From Defluviitaleaceae bacterium (GTDB lineage: Bacteria > Bacillota > Clostridia > Lachnospirales > WRAX01): a DNA stretch of 6,147 bases. The notes under the pieces are model-generated. The model was given only the letters and a program-made list of their open reading frames with translations. It was not told the DNA's origin and ran no database searches. The translations under genes were made by a program, and so were the position numbers. The stretch is from assembly GCA_009784355.1 (NCBI GenBank), contig WRBU01000077.1:1-6147 (forward strand), written 5' to 3'. Shown here one piece after another: positions 1 to 5,490 of the stretch (positions are counted from its first letter, which is position 1; each line of letters opens with the position of its first letter).

Positions 1-180
1 CCCCTTTTTTTTTTCCCTTGTGTTTCACTATTATTACGTTTCTCCAGCCTAATTTTTTAAAACTTCTTATTTCCTCACAATTTGGTCTTATTTTTTTTTT
101 TTTCCCCCCCCCCCCCCCCCCCTGTCAAGTGTTTTTTGGATTTTTTCGGTTAAGTTTTAGAAACTTTTTAATTTGGGTCA
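1..180. other. Gene-free, homopolymer-rich left edge
   Basis: No credible coding region is seen here. The plus-strand frame crossing it is low-complexity and rich in Phe and Pro because it translates the T and C runs. The stretch is T-rich, with a T10 run at 5-14 and a T13-C19 junction at 91-122. A weak AT-only hairpin (152-157 with 161-166) is followed by a short T run. On the minus strand a TTGACA hexamer (123-128) directly abuts the G19 tract, but no -10 box lies at a normal distance from it. Confidence 0.6.
91..122. repeat. T13-C19 homopolymer tract
   Basis: Thirteen T residues (91-103) are followed directly by nineteen C residues (104-122). Mononucleotide runs this long are hypermutable by slipped-strand mispairing and are also a common site of sequencing or assembly error. 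The tract lies outside any recognised gene, downstream of the vanW-like gene terminator. On the minus strand it reads G19-A13 directly after a TTGACA hexamer. Whether the lengths are real cannot be judged from one sequence. Confidence 0.9.
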
Positions 181-226
181 ATAGAAAAAACGGCTTGATG
201 TCAGCTTTTAGCCGCCATCAAGCCGT
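181..226 (-). terminator. Intrinsic terminator of the vanW-like gene
   Basis: A perfect 11-bp inverted repeat (ACGGCTTGATG at 190-200 with CATCAAGCCGT at 216-226) encloses a 15-nt loop. On the minus strand it is followed by a run of T residues (TTTTTCTAT). It begins about 20 nt after the stop codon of the VanW-domain gene, the normal place for a Rho-independent terminator. On the plus strand no T-run follows, so it appears directional. Confidence 0.9.
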
Positions 227-246
227 GATATATTCGCATTATTATA

Positions 247-894
247 TTACAATTTTGTTTTGATTTCGACGATGCATTGGTCGCCCTCAATGCGGGCGGC
301 TACTTTTACTTGTTTTTTGGTGTTATTTTTTATTTTTAGGTCAACACCGCCGTATGCCGTTGCGGCATCTTTTCCTTCCGGCACGTAGTAAACCCGCCTA
401 GAATGGGCATGACGTTCCACAATTTCCAGCCCAGCCTGCTTTGCAGCGTTGTACAATGTAGAGCTGAGCTGGCAAATGCCGCCGCCAAGCCCCTCAACTT
501 CTTCACCATCAATGAAAATTTTTGCAGACAAATATCCCTTTTCGGCGGTAGCAAGCCCAATAATTTCGTTAAATGAAAGAATGTCGTTTGGCTCAATTAT
601 CGTCCCATCCAAAGTCTTCGCCGCCACATCTAAATTATGTGTGCGGTTTTTTTGTGCTGCGTCAAATTTTGTTGTGTAAGAGCCATTTTGCAAAACTTTC
701 CACTCCTGCTGTGGTTGTGCTTTGCTTGCAGTCTTTACGGGCTTCGTTGTTTCTTTTTGCGGATACGTTATGGGCTCTCGCTCCGCCGCCTCCACAACCT
801 CTGTCATAATTCCATCGCCATTGCCAGCTGTAACGCCGCACCCAACCAAAGCCACCAAAACCCCAGCCAAAACACCTATAAAAATTTTTCGCAT
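247..894 (-). CDS. VanW-domain lipoprotein
   Basis: This is a 215-residue predicted exported lipoprotein. Residues 1-19 form a signal peptide (MRK, a hydrophobic stretch, then lipobox LVGC with Cys19 as the likely acylated residue). Residues 20-65 are a polar linker. About 70-195 is a VanW domain: an NR..N element near 83-87, ILSFNEIIG at 105-113, the hallmark GGGICQLSSTLYNA at 137-150, then ERHAHSRRVYYVP. VanW proteins occur in vancomycin-resistance clusters and widely in Gram-positives, probably acting at the cell surface, but their biochemical role is unknown, and no van genes are nearby. The frame stays open upstream to 1071, but ATG at 894 is chosen because the signal peptide starts there and GGGGTGG sits six bases upstream. 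The gene is monocistronic, with its own terminator. Confidence 0.88.
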   Translation of the reverse strand: MRKIFIGVLAGVLVALVGCGVTAGNGDGIMTEVVEAAEREPITYPQKETTKPVKTASKAQPQQEWKVLQNGSYTTKFDAAQKNRTHNLDVAAKTLDGTIIEPNDILSFNEIIGLATAEKGYLSAKIFIDGEEVEGLGGGICQLSSTLYNAAKQAGLEIVERHAHSRRVYYVPEGKDAATAYGGVDLKIKNNTKKQVKVAARIEGDQCIVEIKTKL

Positions 895-916
895 AAAAAA
901 CCACCCCAATCGCTTT

Positions 917-944
917 TTAATATCTTGTGCAATCAGGTCATCAA
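917..944 (-). promoter_or_regulatory. Possible weak promoter for the vanW-like gene
   Basis: Read on the minus strand, TTGATG (944-939) lies 16 nt before TATTAA (922-917). Initiation near 910 would leave a very short leader carrying the GGGGTGG ribosome binding site. The match is modest and other placements are possible. It would be divergent from the strong plus-strand promoter at 950-979. Confidence 0.3.
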
Positions 945-949
945 AAATT

Positions 950-979
950 TTGACAAATTTATGAAAATTGTGGTATAAT
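950..979 (+). promoter_or_regulatory. Strong sigma-A promoter of the small peptide gene
   Basis: TTGACA (950-955) and TATAAT (974-979), both perfect consensus, are separated by 18 nt. Initiation is expected near 985-987, giving a leader of about 26 nt before the TTG start at 1012 and a transcript of about 180 nt up to the terminator. Both boxes are exact, which suggests high constitutive transcription unless repressed after initiation. Confidence 0.88.
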
Positions 980-995
980 TCGACCATCCCAACTG

Positions 996-1003
996 AAAGG
1001 AGG
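996..1003 (+). promoter_or_regulatory. Strong SD that fixes the TTG start of the small peptide
   Basis: AAAGGAGG is a near-perfect match to the anti-SD of 16S rRNA and lies 8 nt before TTG at 1012. It supports a coding region that would be missed because of its non-ATG start and small size. A short inverted repeat, TCCCA (987-991) with TGGGA (1004-1008), places the SD in a hairpin loop, which may modulate ribosome access. The same bases are complementary to the predicted minus-strand RNA. Confidence 0.85.
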
Positions 1004-1032
1004 TGGGAACTTTGAAAAAGAAACTTCACGAC
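996..1032 (+). repeat. Direct repeat copy A, spanning SD, start and first codons of the peptide gene
   Basis: This segment matches 1175-1211 in one ungapped register (offset 179), with 26 of 37 bases identical by hand count. The best blocks are GTGG-AAC-TTGAA around the start codon (12 of 14) and CACGAC at the right end. Similarity falls to about background beyond 1033. Because copy B is transcribed on the opposite strand, it gives that RNA complementarity to this site. Confidence 0.7.
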
Positions 1033-1113
1033 AGCAAAGATGTGTACATATGGACAAAAATTGTCCGACACATCGTAGAAGTAATTAAAAACTTAATCGA
1101 GATGTTCTCATAA
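1012..1113 (+). CDS. 33-residue amphipathic peptide, candidate type I toxin
   Basis: The reading frame starts with TTG and ends with TAA. The peptide has a basic N-terminus (MKKKLHDSKD) followed by one predicted amphipathic helix at residues 11-32 (VYIWTKIVRHIVEV, then IKNLIEMF). Hydrophobic residues fall on one face (14, 17, 18, 21, 24, 25, 28, 29, 32), Lys, Arg, His and Glu on the other. Net charge is about +3, with no Cys, no Pro and no clear transmembrane span. I do not recognise a family. The gene is supported by a consensus promoter, an AAAGGAGG SD at ideal spacing, and a terminator 13 nt after the stop. Its size and its convergent, complementary small RNA suggest a type I toxin or another membrane-active peptide. 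It does not have the hydrophobic segment plus acidic tail of Fst. The function is inferred; that it is a gene is fairly secure. Confidence 0.72.
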   Translation: MKKKLHDSKDVYIWTKIVRHIVEVIKNLIEMFS

Positions 1114-1126
1114 TCCGATAAAAGTT

Positions 1127-1166
1127 CAACACCCCGAGCCTCCAAAGCTATCGGGGTGTTGTTTTT
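1127..1166 (+). terminator. Shared, probably bidirectional terminator
   Basis: CAACACCCCGA (1127-1137) pairs perfectly with TCGGGGTGTTG (1151-1161), an 11-bp stem around a 13-nt loop. On the plus strand TTTTT (1162-1166) follows directly, a good terminator for the peptide mRNA. On the minus strand the stem is followed by AACTTTTATC, a weaker but plausible U-tract, so it may also end the convergent small RNA and pyrE transcripts. No other terminator is apparent for pyrE. Confidence 0.87.
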
Positions 1167-1174
1167 GTCCCATA

Positions 1175-1211
1175 AAAGTTAGTGGAAACATTGAATAGAA
1201 GACCGCACGAC
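1175..1211 (+). repeat. Direct repeat copy B, inside the predicted antisense RNA
   Basis: This is the partner of 996-1032 (26 of 37 identical). It keeps GTGG-AAC-TTGAA and CACGAC, but the SD is lost (AAAGTTAGTGG in place of AAAGGAGGTGG). It may have arisen by duplication of the start of the peptide gene. A decayed reading frame from TTG at 1191 still gives HD at the same place as the peptide, then stops at 1245. It lies in the 5' half of the minus-strand RNA. Confidence 0.65.
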
Positions 1212-1227
1212 TTGGTTTCTGAATACC

Positions 1228-1256
1228 ATTTTACCACGAATTCTTGAAAATGTCAA
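1228..1256 (-). promoter_or_regulatory. Sigma-A promoter of the predicted antisense RNA
   Basis: Read on the minus strand, TTGACA (1256-1251) and TAAAAT (1233-1228) are separated by exactly 17 nt; only one base of the two hexamers differs from consensus. It lies just 12 bp beyond the pyrE stop codon and points away from pyrE, where there is no gene on that strand until the vanW-like gene 330 bp on. That position argues for a dedicated non-coding transcript. Confidence 0.75.
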
Positions 1257-1268
1257 GTGATTTTTAAA

Positions 1269-1850
1269 TTATTTTACTGCACGGCTACCCGGCTTTATTG
1301 CTTGTATTGCCCCTCCTTTACACAGAGGGCAGTTTTCTGGCTCGTAGCTTGCAATGGCTGTGGTATAAGCCGCAATGCATTTTGTGCCAAAGTCCACCGT
1401 GCCTCCGCTACGGTCTACAAGCAAAGCAACGCCAACGACCACAGCACCCGCCGCCTTCGCTACCTCAATAACCTCTTTAACGCTGCCGCCTGTGGTAACA
1501 ACATCTTCCGCCACCAAAACTTTTGTGCCAGCTGGTATTTCAAAACCACGGCGCAAAACCATTTTGCCATCTTCACGCTCTGTAAAAATAGACTGCACCC
1601 CAAGCTGGCGTGCAAGTTCGTATCCAAGCACAATGCCGCCAACAGCAGGGGCAATTACCATTTGCACTCCATCATCTTTAAAGCTCTGCTTTAAATGCCC
1701 CGTTAGCTCTTGTGTGTAATTTGGATATTGCAAAATTTTTGCACACTGCATATAGCGTCCGGCGTGCCTTCCGCTTGTTAAAATAAAATGCCCCTCTAAA
1801 AGCGCACCGCTATCACGCAAAATCTCTTCAATACGTTCTTGGGTCAACAT
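1269..1850 (-). CDS. pyrE: Orotate phosphoribosyltransferase
   Basis: PyrE transfers the phosphoribosyl group of PRPP to orotate, giving orotidine 5'-monophosphate, the penultimate step of de novo UMP synthesis in the cytoplasm. The 193-residue protein has the substrate region HFILTSGRHAGRYMQ at 21-35, the FTERE segment at 89-93, and the PRPP-binding loop VLVAEDVVTTGGSVKE at 111-126. The acidic pair there is Glu115-Asp116. It ends in a CPLC motif (Cys174, Cys177) and KPGSR, typical of the shorter Thermus/Clostridium-type enzymes; this is full length for that group. The ATG at 1850 is preceded by GAGG about 10 nt upstream. No other pyr gene is in the window; it has its own promoter and diverges from the topoisomerase gene. 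Confidence 0.96.
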   Translation of the reverse strand: MLTQERIEEILRDSGALLEGHFILTSGRHAGRYMQCAKILQYPNYTQELTGHLKQSFKDDGVQMVIAPAVGGIVLGYELARQLGVQSIFTEREDGKMVLRRGFEIPAGTKVLVAEDVVTTGGSVKEVIEVAKAAGAVVVGVALLVDRSGGTVDFGTKCIAAYTTAIASYEPENCPLCKGGAIQAIKPGSRAVK

Positions 1851-1880
1851 ATAAACACCGCCTCAAAAATATTTTTGTCC

Positions 1881-1909
1881 ATTATACAATATTTTGCCTT
1901 GACCCGCAA
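1881..1909 (-). promoter_or_regulatory. pyrE promoter
   Basis: On the minus strand TTGCGG (1909-1904) and perfect TATAAT (1886-1881) are separated by 17 nt. Initiation near 1874 gives a leader of about 24 nt to the ATG. That is too short for a pyr-type attenuator leader, and no PyrR-style terminator/antiterminator is seen. Its -35 box shares base 1904 with the -35 box of the divergent parC promoter. Confidence 0.8.
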
Positions 1910-1927
1910 GAGCTTTGGGATTATAAT
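1899..1927 (+). promoter_or_regulatory. Promoter of the parC-cca operon
   Basis: TTGACC (1899-1904) and TATAAT (1922-1927) are separated by 17 nt, and initiation is expected near 1934. The leader to the ATG at 1955 is about 20 nt and carries GAGG at 1944-1947. The arrangement is back to back with the pyrE promoter, so two RNA polymerases could not easily occupy both sites at once. Confidence 0.82.
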
Positions 1928-1954
1928 TAAAAAATCACGAAGCGAGGTTATGAA

Positions 1955-4162
1955 ATGTCGAAGCGAAAGAAAAATGAAAATATAACTGTATATGAAGAAG
2001 CTCCGCCAATAATGCAGGGCATTGTGCAAACGCTTGAAAGCAATTACATGCCTTATGCCATGAGCGTTATTGTGTCAAGGGCTATTCCTGAAATTGACGG
2101 ATTTAAACCAGCCCACCGCAAATTATTGTACACTATGTATAAAATGGGCTTGCTTACAGGCAACCGCATGAAGTCCGCCGACGTGGTGGGAACAACCATG
2201 CGTCTTAACCCCCATGGTGAAGGGGCTATTTACGAAACTCTTGTGCGTCTTACCCGTGGCAATGAGAGTTTGTTGCACCCTTTTATCGACAGCAAAGGCA
2301 ACTTTGGCAAGTCGTATTCTAGGGATATGGCGTATGCCGCCAGCCGTTATACAGAAGTGAAGCTGTCAACCATTTGCAACGAAATTTTTAAAGACATTGA
2401 TAAAAATACTGTTTCATTTGTTGACAACTACAACGGAGCAATGCAAGAACCCGTGCTTTTGCCAAGCACATTTGCAAATGTGTTGGTAACGCCGAATGTG
2501 GGCATTGCGGTAGGAATGGCAAGTAATATTTGCTCGTTTAATCTTATAGAGGTCTGCGAAGCCGTTGTTGAACTGATAAAAACTGGTCATGTGCAAAAAC
2601 CTCTTGTACCCGATTTTTCAACAGGTGCGGAGCTTTTGTACAATGCCGACGAAATGGCAAAAATAAACGAAACGGGACGTGGCAGTTTCAAAATGCGTTC
2701 TGTATGGAATTTTGATACCAAAAATAATTGTATAGAGGTAACTCAAATACCTTATACAACTACCATAGAAGCAATTATTGATAAAATCCATGCCCTTGTT
2801 AAAAGCGGCAAAATGCGTGATATAACAGATGTGCGTGACGAAACAGACCTCAAAGGACTAAAAATCGCCATTGATATTAAAAAGTCCTCCGACCCGGAGC
2901 AGCTTATGCAACGCCTTTTCGCCGCAACACCGCTTATGGACAGCTTTTCGTGCAATTTTAATTTATTGATTGACGGACGACCTGCAACGCTTGGAGTAAA
3001 AGATATTCTAACACATTGGATTGATTTTCGCAAAAATTGCATTTTGGGCAGACTTAATTTTGACTTGGAAAAAAATAAAGAGAAGTTGCATTTGCTTGAA
3101 GGTCTTGCTAAAATTCTGCTTGACATAGACAAGGCTATTGCCATCATTCGTGGCAGCAAGCGGGAACGTGACGTTATCCCTAATCTTTGTGCCGGTTTTG
3201 AAATTGACAAGGTGCAAGCGGAATATATCGCAGAAATACGCCTTCGCAACCTTAATCAGGAGTATCTTTTAAAACGAGTCGGCGAAAAAGATGCATTAAA
3301 CAAAGAAATTGAAAAGACTATTGATATTTTGGGCGACCACGCCAAAGTTTTAAACATTATTTCTTCCGAGCAAAAGGAAATAATAAAAAAACACGGCATA
3401 GAGCGCAAAACAGTAATTGTCGAAGCTGCACCGCTTGACATCAAGCCGCAAGTATTTGTTGAAAACTATCCTGTTGTCTTATACTTGACACAAGAAAACT
3501 ACTTTAAAAAGATACACACAACACCGCTACGTAGCAATCCCACAATTTACGTAAAAGAAGATGACCACATTATTCAGCAAATACCTGCACAAAATACAGA
3601 CGATGTGCTATTTTTTTCAAACAAACACAACGTGTACAAGGCAAAAGCACATGAGCTGGAAGATAATCGCCCAAGCCAACTTGGCACATACCTAAACAAT
3701 ATTTTGCCCTGCGATGATGATGAAAAAATTATTTTCGTGGCATCAACCGCAGACTATTCGGGACATTTGTTTTTTGCCTTCCAAAACGGCAAGGCAGCAA
3801 TGGTTACTCTTGCCAGCTATGCAACCCAAACTAACCGCAAAAAACTAATAAATGCTTATTCCGACAAATCTCCCCTTGTTTGCATCGAATTTTTAAGCGA
3901 GCATCAAGACTTTCTCGTTACCGCAAAAGACCCTAAAAAAGGCGAAAAATCTTTTGTTTTTAGCACCGAGCTACTCCCTATTTATTCTGCTAAAAATGCG
4001 GGCGGTGTGCAATTTGTAAAGCTGGGTAAAACAACTATCGACTATCAGCTATCGGTTATCAATTCCGATATAACAAACATCGAAAATTTGAGAGCGGACA
4101 AGCTGCCCGCCAGCGGATTTTTGACGGCACAAAATGAAGATGCTCAGTTAAGGATAGAATAG
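1955..4162 (+). CDS. parC: Type IIA DNA topoisomerase subunit A (topoisomerase IV ParC-like)
   Basis: This is the DNA cleavage/religation subunit of a type II topoisomerase, working with an ATPase B subunit to decatenate or relax DNA. In the 735-residue protein, residues 30-500 are the breakage-reunion domain: YMPYAMSVIVSRAIPEIDGFKP near 31-52, NPHGEGAIYET at 85-95, and AASRYTEVKL with catalytic Tyr132 after Arg131. Residues about 500-735 hold degenerate beta-pinwheel blades. No GyrA box (QRRGGKG-like) is seen, and the length is nearer ParC than GyrA, favouring topoisomerase IV. It resembles the second, divergent A subunit common in Clostridia. The position matching quinolone-contact Ser83 of E. 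coli GyrA is Gly90, Asp87 corresponds to Glu94, and about three extra residues precede NPHG. The expected parE/gyrB partner is not adjacent. GAGG lies 7 nt before the ATG. Confidence 0.93.
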   Translation: MSKRKKNENITVYEEAPPIMQGIVQTLESNYMPYAMSVIVSRAIPEIDGFKPAHRKLLYTMYKMGLLTGNRMKSADVVGTTMRLNPHGEGAIYETLVRLTRGNESLLHPFIDSKGNFGKSYSRDMAYAASRYTEVKLSTICNEIFKDIDKNTVSFVDNYNGAMQEPVLLPSTFANVLVTPNVGIAVGMASNICSFNLIEVCEAVVELIKTGHVQKPLVPDFSTGAELLYNADEMAKINETGRGSFKMRSVWNFDTKNNCIEVTQIPYTTTIEAIIDKIHALVKSGKMRDITDVRDETDLKGLKIAIDIKKSSDPEQLMQRLFAATPLMDSFSCNFNLLIDGRPATLGVKDILTHWIDFRKNCILGRLNFDLEKNKEKLHLLEGLAKILLDIDKAIAIIRGSKRERDVIPNLCAGFEIDKVQAEYIAEIRLRNLNQEYLLKRVGEKDALNKEIEKTIDILGDHAKVLNIISSEQKEIIKKHGIERKTVIVEAAPLDIKPQVFVENYPVVLYLTQENYFKKIHTTPLRSNPTIYVKEDDHIIQQIPAQNTDDVLFFSNKHNVYKAKAHELEDNRPSQLGTYLNNILPCDDDEKIIFVASTADYSGHLFFAFQNGKAAMVTLASYATQTNRKKLINAYSDKSPLVCIEFLSEHQDFLVTAKDPKKGEKSFVFSTELLPIYSAKNAGGVQFVKLGKTTIDYQLSVINSDITNIENLRADKLPASGFLTAQNEDAQLRIE

Positions 4163-4164
4163 CT

Positions 4165-5484
4165 ATGCGAATTGATGTTCCGCAAGGTGTGTTAAATATT
4201 GTTGATAGACTGCAAGCGGAGGGTTTTGATGCCTATGCTGTTGGCGGCTGTATTCGTGATTCTATTTTGGGCAAGTCCCCGCTGGACTGGGACATAACAA
4301 CCCCCGCCTTGCCATCGCAAATTATAGAAATTTTTAACGATATGCGTCAAATTCAAGTGGGAAGCCGCCACGGCACTGTCGCCGTGAAGTCTGACGGACA
4401 GTATTACGAAATTACCACATACCGTATTGACGGCACGTACGCAGACGGCAGGCGGCCCGATAATGTGAGCTTCACATTAGACCTGCGAGAAGATTTGCAG
4501 CGCAGAGATTTCACAATAAACGCAATGGCATATTCTCCAAATACGGGTTTGGTTGACCATTTTGGCGGACTTGCTGACTTGCGAGCAGGCATTGTGCGCT
4601 GTGTGGGTATTGCCGCAGAACGTTTTGCGGAGGATTATCTGCGTATTTTGCGAGCATATCGCTTCGCTGCCACACTTGACTTTTCGCTCGAAAATGATAC
4701 TAGAAAAGCCGCAATAAACGGGCGGCATAACCTCGAAAAAATAGCAAGAGAGCGTGTCGGAGCAGAGCTTTCAAAGCTGTTTGTATCACAAAGTTTTGGT
4801 GCCATTAAAACCTTTTTGGACGACTGCGCAGACGTAATTTTTCCCGAATTCGCTGTACTTCGTGATGTTGTGCAAGCCAATCCTTACCACCTGTATAGTG
4901 CTTACGAACACAGCCTTGAAGTGTTGCGCCACACTCCAAATACGCTTTATCAACGTCTTTGTGCCATTTTTCACGACACAGGTAAAGCTCACACTAAAAC
5001 AACTGACCAAAATGGTGTCGACCATTTCTACAATCATGCAGAAATTTCCGAAAAAATAGCGTCGGAGTCCTTGCAGCATTGGTGCTTTGATAATGCCACA
5101 AAAGCAAAGGTGCAAAACCTTGTTGCTTTACACGATAAAATTTTGAAACCTGAAAAACAAGCGGTAAAGCGTTTTTTGAACAAATATAACTCCGAGCTCT
5201 TGCGTGAATTACTCATTTTTCAGCGTGCCGACAATTTAGCAAAAAGTGAAAAGGCCTTTGAACGCCTTAAAGTAATTGACGAAACCGTAGCTATTCTTGA
5301 AGAAATTTTGACATCAAAAGAGCCATTTTCCATAAAAGACCTAGCCTTAACAGGCAAAGAAGTAATGGAAATCATGGGCTTGACAGAAGGTCCAGCCGTC
5401 GGCGAAAAACTTTCCGAGCTTTTAGCTGCCGTTTTAAAAAACCCGCAACTTAACACAAAAGAGGGCTTAAAAAAATTATTATAG
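4165..5484 (+). CDS. cca: CCA-adding tRNA nucleotidyltransferase with HD domain
   Basis: The enzyme builds or repairs the 3'-terminal CCA of tRNAs from CTP and ATP without a nucleic acid template. The 439-residue protein is full length for a bacterial class II enzyme. The N-terminal nucleotidyltransferase head has VGGCIRD at 26-32, metal-binding Asp41 and Asp43 in LDWDITT, and the flexible-loop region DGRRPDNVSF at 94-103. RRDFTINAMAY is at 113-123, and the nucleotide-selecting EDYLR at 156-160. The flexible loop suggests full CCA addition rather than CC addition only. Residues about 240-330 form an HD phosphohydrolase-type domain (His249, His270-Asp271 in FHDTGK, His291), often linked to phosphatase activity in this family. 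The gene starts 2 bp after the parC stop; its AAGGA SD (4150-4154) lies inside parC, so the two are probably co-transcribed and translationally coupled. Confidence 0.95.
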   Translation: MRIDVPQGVLNIVDRLQAEGFDAYAVGGCIRDSILGKSPLDWDITTPALPSQIIEIFNDMRQIQVGSRHGTVAVKSDGQYYEITTYRIDGTYADGRRPDNVSFTLDLREDLQRRDFTINAMAYSPNTGLVDHFGGLADLRAGIVRCVGIAAERFAEDYLRILRAYRFAATLDFSLENDTRKAAINGRHNLEKIARERVGAELSKLFVSQSFGAIKTFLDDCADVIFPEFAVLRDVVQANPYHLYSAYEHSLEVLRHTPNTLYQRLCAIFHDTGKAHTKTTDQNGVDHFYNHAEISEKIASESLQHWCFDNATKAKVQNLVALHDKILKPEKQAVKRFLNKYNSELLRELLIFQRADNLAKSEKAFERLKVIDETVAILEEILTSKEPFSIKDLALTGKEVMEIMGLTEGPAVGEKLSELLAAVLKNPQLNTKEGLKKLL

Positions 5485-5490
5485 CACCTT

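Larger units (their letters stand above)
1119..1220 (-). ncRNA. Predicted small antisense RNA, candidate RNA antitoxin
   Basis: A consensus promoter at 1228-1256 on the minus strand should start an RNA near 1220-1224. It would run leftward about 100 nt to the hairpin at 1127-1161, followed on this strand by AACTTTTATC. No SD-plus-start-codon arrangement was seen in it. It overlaps the 3' end of the peptide mRNA through the whole terminator. Its 5' half (complement of 1175-1211) can pair with the peptide mRNA's SD and start region (996-1032): about 30 of 37 positions when four G-U pairs are counted. These features parallel RNA II of the enterococcal par locus. Ends are approximate, and no expression data are available. 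It could also be the 3' end of pyrE read-through transcripts. Confidence 0.6.

Noticed and set aside
1..28. Possible minus-strand gene start (GTG at 28-26) running off the left edge
   Set aside because: The nearest GGAG is about 13 nt upstream, too far for a normal SD, and only nine codons, mostly Lys and Gly from A and G runs, are visible.
152..169. AT-only hairpin followed by T residues, plus strand
   Set aside because: The six-pair A/T stem is too weak for an intrinsic terminator, and no plus-strand gene ends there.
18..263. 81-codon plus-strand frame at the left edge
   Set aside because: It translates the T and C homopolymers and runs through the vanW-gene terminator; there is no SD and the composition is not protein-like.
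895..1071. N-terminal extension of the VanW-domain protein to an ATG at 1071
   Set aside because: The internal Met at 894 begins a textbook lipoprotein signal peptide with a good SD. The extension would run antisense through the small peptide gene and its promoter.
2752..3249. 165-codon minus-strand frame inside parC
   Set aside because: It lies wholly antisense to a well-conserved gene, with no SD and no recognisable motifs; it is explained by the codon bias of the sense strand.
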